Made by a program: the position numbers and the translations under genes. From the NCBI GenBank assembly GCA_934462775.1, contig CAKSIR010000076.1, positions 1 through 11,052 on the forward strand: DNA of 11,052 bases. Reading direction: 5' to 3'. Positions 7,664-11,052 of the stretch are shown here, one piece after another. Source of the DNA: an uncultured Ruminiclostridium sp. GTDB taxonomy: Bacteria; Bacillota; Clostridia; Oscillospirales; Ruminococcaceae. How positions within the stretch are numbered: position 1 is the first letter of the stretch; each line of letters opens with the position of its first letter. The notes under the pieces are model-generated. The model was given only the letters and a program-made list of their open reading frames with translations. It had not been told where the DNA came from and did not search any database.

Positions 7664-7691
7664 AAGCTCCCTTGTTTCGGCAAGGGAGCTT
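7664..7691. terminator. Bidirectional terminator between metQ and the PHP gene
   Basis: A perfect 11-bp stem, AAGCTCCCTTG (7664-7674) and CAAGGGAGCTT (7681-7691), with a TTTCGG loop. TTATTTATATTT follows on the plus strand. On the minus strand the stem is followed by a short mixed stretch and then TTATTTAA. It lies 18 bases after the metQ stop and covers two of the three stop-codon bases of the convergent PHP gene (7690-7692). One hairpin therefore ends both operons. Confidence 0.88.
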
Positions 7692-8412
7692 ATTTATATT
7701 TAGCTGAAAGCGCTTTTAGAACAGCGGATACAGTCTTTTCATCGGCTGTTAAAAGGTTTTCGGGCAGTGATATATTTTCAAGAGTGTGCGCGTCCGAATT
7801 GTGTACTATTTTGCAGCTTTGCAGATATGGGTGCTGCTTTTTCAGATTGTCAACCGCTTCCTTATAACGAACTTCAACCGTTCTGAAGCCTAAATCCTCA
7901 GGCATAAATCCAAGTGAGGACAGCAAACTGAACGAAGAACGGTCGATATGGGCAGGAAAGCAGATTCCGCCGAAATCGCCGATTATATTTACAAGTGAAT
8001 ACAGGTCGATGCTTGTGGCGTTAAGCAGGCAGATTTCCTCTGTGCCGCATACATTGTCCTCGCTGTCCATGATAAACTGATTGCCGAAAATTTCGGGCTT
8101 GTTTGGTATGGGCAGTATTTTTTCACTAACATACCCGTCAAACTCCATTGCTTTTTCAAGGCTCTCAAAAAGGCATACAACGTGGATTTCCTCCTCGGTG
8201 GTCAGCTCCATTCCGGCAATTGGGAGAAAGCTGTACTGCTTCGCAGCCTTAAAGAAAGCGGGGCAGTTCTTGCAGCTGTTGTGGTCGGTAAGCGCCACAA
8301 TGTCAAGCCCCAGCAAGTCCGCCAGCGCTGCGATGTTTGCGGGAGTGCTCTCATCATCTCCGCATGGCGACAGGCAGGAATGAATGTGCAGGTCGTACGA
8401 AAACTCACCCAT
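7690..8412 (-). CDS. PHP-domain metal-dependent phosphoesterase
   Basis: This is a predicted polymerase-and-histidinol-phosphatase (PHP) family hydrolase, 240 residues from the ATG. The metal-binding motifs appear in order: HIHS near the N-terminus, TDHNS, the Glu of GMELTTEEE with the following His-Val-Val, PAHIDR, and the C-terminal NSDAH. Intact motifs suggest an active phosphoesterase or nucleotide phosphatase, but the substrate is unknown. It is the last gene of the five-gene minus-strand operon and overlaps the preceding DRTGG gene by 8 bases. An in-frame GTG at 8421 would add three residues. The ATG was preferred because a GGTGG site lies 5 bases upstream. PHP genes recur beside hydrogenase-related Fe-S and DRTGG genes in Clostridia, which suggests a role in that signalling or maturation circuit. 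Confidence 0.88.
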   Translation of the reverse strand: MGEFSYDLHIHSCLSPCGDDESTPANIAALADLLGLDIVALTDHNSCKNCPAFFKAAKQYSFLPIAGMELTTEEEIHVVCLFESLEKAMEFDGYVSEKILPIPNKPEIFGNQFIMDSEDNVCGTEEICLLNATSIDLYSLVNIIGDFGGICFPAHIDRSSFSLLSSLGFMPEDLGFRTVEVRYKEAVDNLKKQHPYLQSCKIVHNSDAHTLENISLPENLLTADEKTVSAVLKALSAKYK

Positions 8413-8737
8413 CAATGCCACCGTCTATCAGCTTGGCTGCGTCAAAAACGGGCAGCTCGGTCGTGATTACGTTCACACCCTGCGCCTTTGCTTTGTTCAG
8501 TGCGGTCGCGTCCATCTGCATATTTTCGGCAAGCACAATAACCGATATGTCGGCAAGCACTGCCACCGCAACCGCATTGATATTGCCCATTACGGTGACC
8601 CATGCGCAGTCGGCAGGCGCTCTGCCCATAACAATGCTGAGCAGGTCGCAGCAGTAAACCGACTTTATTTCTCGGTCTGAATTTTCTTTGTTGAGGGCTG
8701 AAAAAGCCTTGTTATTCAGCAGTTCCGTTACAGTCAT
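8405..8737 (-). CDS. DRTGG-domain protein (second copy)
   Basis: This is a small soluble protein of 110 residues matching the DRTGG fold, a domain of unknown function also found in phosphotransacetylase-like and CBS proteins. It starts MTVTELLNNK and continues through a CCDLLSIVMG motif and alternating beta/alpha segments (WVTVMG, ADISVIVLAE, GVNVITTELPVFDAAKLI). It is a paralogue of the first gene of the operon (10469-10816), matching it along the whole length. GGAGA lies 6 bases before the ATG. It begins 9 bases after the stop of the Fe-S protein and overlaps the PHP gene. By its fold it may bind a nucleotide or act as an adaptor, but no catalytic residue can be pointed out. Confidence 0.8.
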   Translation of the reverse strand: MTVTELLNNKAFSALNKENSDREIKSVYCCDLLSIVMGRAPADCAWVTVMGNINAVAVAVLADISVIVLAENMQMDATALNKAKAQGVNVITTELPVFDAAKLIDGGIDG

Positions 8738-8746
8738 TTTTTCTCC

Positions 8747-10039
8747 TTACCCAAGCTTGCTCATTTCGTCGGAAAGCTTGTGGATATATTCCCTGAGAAT
8801 GTGTATGCAGTCCTTTTCGGACGCGTTGCCTCTTATAACGTCCTCGGCAAGAGCCTTGCAGGTAGGAGCTCCGCAGCAGCCGCAGTCAAGCCCCGGCAGC
8901 CGCTCCAAAATTTCGTCAGCCTTTGCCATAAGCTCGATTGATTCGGCTATATCGCTGCCAAGCTTATAAACGGGCATGAACTGGATTTTCTCGTCAAGAA
9001 AGGCGTTTTCGGGATAGTTGTCGTTGAGGTGGGAGCAGGAAATCGGCAGGTATTTACGAAGGGTATTGATTTTCACTCTTGCAATATACGGATTTTCTAC
9101 GGCAAGCACTCCGCCTACGCAGCCGCCTGAACAGGCGTTGAGTTCAATGAAGGTGAGATTATGGAGCTTGTCGTCCTCCAAGTCCTCGAGGACGCGGATA
9201 ACGTTTTCGATTCCGTCCGCGGCAAGGTATTGCTCAATAAGCAGACCGCCTGCTTCGCCGCCGCTTTTTCCCCAGCTGACTCCGATTTTGCCTGCCGAAT
9301 CAATGGTCTGGCTACAGTATCCGTCTGGGTTTGCCTCGTAAATTTCCTTCATGAGAGGTAGCAGCCTCTGGTAAACCTCGCTCATTGCCACAACGCCGTC
9401 GACCTGACTTTTTTCTTTTCCGAGAGGCACGTTTATAGCCGTCATTTTGGCAGGGCAGGGGGTGATAAAAATTATGCCGATTTTTTCTCTCGGCAGTCCC
9501 GTTTTCTGAATTGCACGCTTCATTGCCATTTCAGCCGCCAGCTCAACAGGAGCGTTGAGCGGTGAAACCGAGTCAATCAGGTTAGGAAAGCGCACTCTTA
9601 TCAGCCTTACAACAGATGGGCAGGCTGACGAAATAAGCGGCAGCTTAACCTTTTTTGAGCGTATAAGGTCGCGGGTTATTTCCGAAACCATTTCCGCCGC
9701 AGCAGCAACCTCGTAAACGTCGTCAAAGCCCAATTTCAGCAGCGCCTCCAACACAAGTCCCTTATCCTCAAGGTTATTGAACTGAGCGTAAAGCGACGGC
9801 GGCGGAAGAGCCACCTTGTATTCAAATTTATCAAGTATGTCGAAAGGGTCGTAGGTTGCTTTCTTTGCATGGTGCGGGCAGATTCTTATACATTCGCCGC
9901 AGTCAATGCAGAATTCCTTTATAATGCTTGCCTTACCGTTTCGGACGCGGATAGCCTGTGTGGGACAGCGCTTAAGGCAGTTTATGCACCCTTTGCAAAG
10001 CTCGGGTTCAAGATGAACCGAGTGAAAAAATGTGTCCAT
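8747..10039 (-). CDS. [FeFe]-hydrogenase-like Fe-S sensor protein
   Basis: This is a 430-residue cytoplasmic iron-sulfur protein. Two 4Fe-4S ferredoxin motifs come first (Cys15/18/21/25 and Cys44/47/50/54). A domain matching the large-subunit C-terminus of [FeFe] hydrogenase follows (about 75-330). It keeps all four expected H-cluster ligands: Cys140 in SSACPS, Cys195 in TPCPAK, and Cys303 and Cys307 in NACSGGCVGG. The residue before Cys140 is Ala139, where catalytic enzymes have the proton-relay cysteine (TSCCP). That substitution is typical of sensory hydrogenases (HydS/HsfB type). A C-terminal Fe-S domain carries Cys386, 388, 389, 394 and 411 (LDCGCCGAPTC, then ALAEDVIRG). No PAS or output domain is fused. 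Its ATG directly abuts the preceding stop (TGA then ATG) with no clear ribosome site, implying translational coupling. H2 or redox sensing is inferred. Confidence 0.88.
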   Translation of the reverse strand: MDTFFHSVHLEPELCKGCINCLKRCPTQAIRVRNGKASIIKEFCIDCGECIRICPHHAKKATYDPFDILDKFEYKVALPPPSLYAQFNNLEDKGLVLEALLKLGFDDVYEVAAAAEMVSEITRDLIRSKKVKLPLISSACPSVVRLIRVRFPNLIDSVSPLNAPVELAAEMAMKRAIQKTGLPREKIGIIFITPCPAKMTAINVPLGKEKSQVDGVVAMSEVYQRLLPLMKEIYEANPDGYCSQTIDSAGKIGVSWGKSGGEAGGLLIEQYLAADGIENVIRVLEDLEDDKLHNLTFIELNACSGGCVGGVLAVENPYIARVKINTLRKYLPISCSHLNDNYPENAFLDEKIQFMPVYKLGSDIAESIELMAKADEILERLPGLDCGCCGAPTCKALAEDVIRGNASEKDCIHILREYIHKLSDEMSKLG

Positions 10040-10453
10040 TCAGCTAACGTTAAAGGACATGGTTACAGTTGTTCCCACACCAACTGTTGACTGAATATCA
10101 AACTCGTCAGAGTATTTTTTCATGTTGGGAAGTCCCATTCCCGCACCGAATCCGAGAGAACGCACATCGTCGGGTGCAGTTGTATAGCCCTCCTGCATAG
10201 CCAGGGAAACATCGGGAATACCAGCGCCCGTGTCCTTCAGCACGGTTGTAATTTTGTCCGGGCTTATGTCAACGGTTATAGTCCCGCCGTTTGCATGGAT
10301 AACCATGTTGATTTCGCCCTCGTAGGTGGCGATTGCAACGTTTCTCACAACAGCAGGCGAAATACCCATTTGTTTAAGCTTGTTTTTTATGGCAGAGCTT
10401 GCCTCGCCGGCTCTTGTGAAATCATCGCCGGGAATGTTATATAAAAGCTGCAT
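10040..10453 (-). CDS. RsbW-like ATP-binding protein (HATPase_c fold)
   Basis: This is a 137-residue GHKL-type ATPase like the anti-sigma kinases RsbW and SpoIIAB. The N-box is at 45-49 (EGEIN), the G1 box at DTGAGIP (74-80), and the glycine-rich G2 box at GFGAGMGLPNM (101-111). There is no dimerisation/phosphoacceptor His domain, so it is not a complete sensor kinase. It may phosphorylate or sequester a partner protein in the operon, but no anti-anti-sigma factor, sigma factor or phosphatase gene is visible. AAGGAGA lies 5 bases before the ATG. It begins 15 bases after the first DRTGG gene and ends exactly where the Fe-S sensor starts. This neighbourhood suggests it carries the sensor's output. 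Confidence 0.88.
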   Translation of the reverse strand: MQLLYNIPGDDFTRAGEASSAIKNKLKQMGISPAVVRNVAIATYEGEINMVIHANGGTITVDISPDKITTVLKDTGAGIPDVSLAMQEGYTTAPDDVRSLGFGAGMGLPNMKKYSDEFDIQSTVGVGTTVTMSFNVS

Positions 10454-10468
10454 TTTCTTCTCCTTTGC

Positions 10469-10816
10469 TCATTGGTTTCCGCCGTGAAGGCCGTTTGAAT
10501 ACAGTATGCCGCAGGCCTCAAACATACGCATTTTTGAAGAAAGTACAACGATTCCCGTTTCCCTGGCGAGGTTGATCACATTCTCATCAGGCATTTTTCC
10601 GCGGACAAAGACAATGCATATAATGTCCATCATTTCAGCTGTGCGGATAACCTGTGGGTTCATTAAACCCGTAAGAAGCACAGCCTGATCCTTTACAAAG
10701 GCAAGCACATCGCTCATCATATCCGAGCCGCAAGCGGTATGGACTTCGTGGTCCAGGTTTTCCTCGCAGCAAAGCACATCGGCATCAATAAGATTTTTTA
10801 CGTCGTTGATAGTCAT
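10469..10816 (-). CDS. DRTGG-domain protein (first copy)
   Basis: This is the first gene of the five-gene operon, 115 residues from the ATG. The sequence matches the DRTGG fold: MTINDVKNLIDADVLC, then CGSDMMSDVLAF, VLLTGLMNPQVIRTAEMMDI, IVFVRGK and the final GIVVLSSKMRMFEACGIL. It aligns end to end with the copy at 8405-8737, and the two share the D-(L/M)-(L/M)-S motif after the N-terminal strand. The ATG at 10816 is chosen because it aligns with the start of that paralogue. A GTG at 10825 has a better ribosome site (GGAG 5 bases upstream) and would add three residues. The function is unknown. Its place at the head of a sensor cassette suggests an adaptor or ligand-binding role. Confidence 0.78.
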   Translation of the reverse strand: MTINDVKNLIDADVLCCEENLDHEVHTACGSDMMSDVLAFVKDQAVLLTGLMNPQVIRTAEMMDIICIVFVRGKMPDENVINLARETGIVVLSSKMRMFEACGILYSNGLHGGNQ

Positions 10817-10853
10817 ATAATCCACCGTTTCTCCGCAGCACTGTACGGTAATA

Positions 10854-10880
10854 GGCGTATATACAAATGTATATATCGCC
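10854..10880. promoter_or_regulatory. Near-perfect dyad upstream of the DRTGG/sensor operon
   Basis: TATATAC (10858-10864), AAAT, GTATATA (10869-10875) is a perfect 7-bp inverted repeat, extended by GGCG and CGCC on either side with one extra T. It lies about 40-65 bases upstream of the first gene on the minus strand. This is a good position for a repressor operator or a leader hairpin. No T-run follows it on the minus strand, so it is not an obvious attenuator. The promoter itself is not clear: no strong -35/-10 pair was found on the minus strand between 10880 and 10950. Confidence 0.5.
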
Positions 10881-10927
10881 GCTAAAAAAATAAAGCATAA
10901 CGCTTACTACAAGTAAATATAACACAA

Positions 10928-10989
10928 ATCAAATCGCCGCAAGGCGATACGGTAAAGCCGTCATTTGCCGACAGACAAATGGATTTGAT
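10928..10989. repeat. Compact cloverleaf-like inverted-repeat element
   Basis: Outer arms ATCAAATC (10928-10935) and GATTTGAT (10982-10989) enclose three adjacent stem-loops. These are ATCGCC-GCAA-GGCGAT (10933-10948), ACGG-TAAAG-CCGT (10949-10961) and CATTTG-N8-CAAATG (10962-10981). There are no unpaired bases between the three hairpins. The outer arm and first hairpin share three bases, so they compete. The first loop is a GNRA tetraloop. The element may be a structured RNA or a dispersed palindromic repeat. It is not a tRNA, since the arm lengths and the invariant TTC sequence do not fit. Confidence 0.5.
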
Positions 10990-11007
10990 GATACAATGTT
11001 CTCAGAC

Positions 11008-11040
11008 CTCCGCGCAGCGGAGCAGCCGCATGAAATGCGG
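11008..11040. repeat. Two further short-loop hairpins at the window edge
   Basis: CTCCGC-GCA-GCGGAG (11008-11022) and CCGCAT-GAA-ATGCGG (11026-11040) are perfect 6-bp stems with 3-base loops, 3 bases apart. Together with the three hairpins to their left they make five in about 110 bases. No T-run follows, and the window ends 12 bases later, so the full extent is unknown. Confidence 0.5.
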
Positions 11041-11052
11041 TCAAAATCGTTG

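Noticed and set aside
8747..10039. Calling this gene a catalytic [FeFe] hydrogenase (hydA).
   Set aside because: The proton-relay cysteine is alanine, the L2 motif lacks the KKxE glutamate, and the C-terminal Fe-S domain belongs to sensor-type relatives.
10928..10989. tRNA gene, suggested by the cloverleaf shape.
   Set aside because: The arms are the wrong lengths, there is no TTC loop sequence or 7-bp acceptor stem with discriminator, and the hairpins abut without the usual junction bases.
10928..11040. CRISPR array, suggested by serial palindromes.
   Set aside because: The hairpins differ in sequence and there are no identical repeats with regular spacers.

Overview
The window looks like chromosomal DNA of a Gram-positive, low-to-moderate GC anaerobe of the class Clostridia, probably a gut Oscillospiraceae/Ruminococcus-type organism. 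This is inferred from consensus sigma-A promoters, AGGAGG-type ribosome binding sites, a Clostridia-type cassette of hydrogenase-related sensory genes, and a methionine ABC transporter whose binding protein is a lipoprotein. No mobile element, CRISPR array, rRNA or tRNA was seen.

Layout. (1) Positions 1-118 are intergenic and hold three hairpins. (2) 119-2065 (-) is a dCache/HAMP methyl-accepting chemotaxis receptor with a perfect TTGACA-N17-TATAAT promoter. (3) 2066-2439 is a divergent regulatory region. It contains the receptor promoter, a forward promoter and two 22-bp inverted repeats of the same 9-4-9 design, which look like paired operators for a metal regulator. (4) 2440-4790 (+) is a two-gene metal-export unit: a small one-helix membrane protein (DUF6110/PacL-like) and an atypical P1B ATPase in which the usual CPC transmembrane motif reads FSC. 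It ends at a strong terminator. (5) 4895-7645 (+) is a metNIQ methionine-uptake operon with its own extended -10 promoter and several dyads near the start site. (6) 7664-7691 is a bidirectional terminator. (7) 7690-10816 (-) is a tight five-gene operon, transcribed right to left: DRTGG protein, RsbW-like ATPase, [FeFe]-hydrogenase-like Fe-S protein, second DRTGG protein, PHP-domain phosphoesterase. (8) 10817-11052 holds an 18-bp perfect dyad and then a run of five hairpins.

How the genes work together. The ATPase and its small partner probably form one metal-efflux machine controlled by the repeated dyad. MetN, MetI and MetQ form a complete D/L-methionine importer. The five-gene minus-strand cassette resembles those found beside electron-bifurcating hydrogenase genes (NuoE/NuoF/HydA type) in Clostridia, but no catalytic hydrogenase gene lies in this window. 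Its central protein keeps all four cysteines needed to ligate an H-cluster and has alanine in place of the proton-transfer cysteine, as in sensory hydrogenases. The whole set therefore reads best as an H2/redox sensing and signalling module, an inference from motifs and gene order.

The items most worth a second look are the H-cluster-like sensor cassette, the paired 22-bp operators with the PacL-like/ATPase pair, and the compact cloverleaf-like hairpin array at the right edge.
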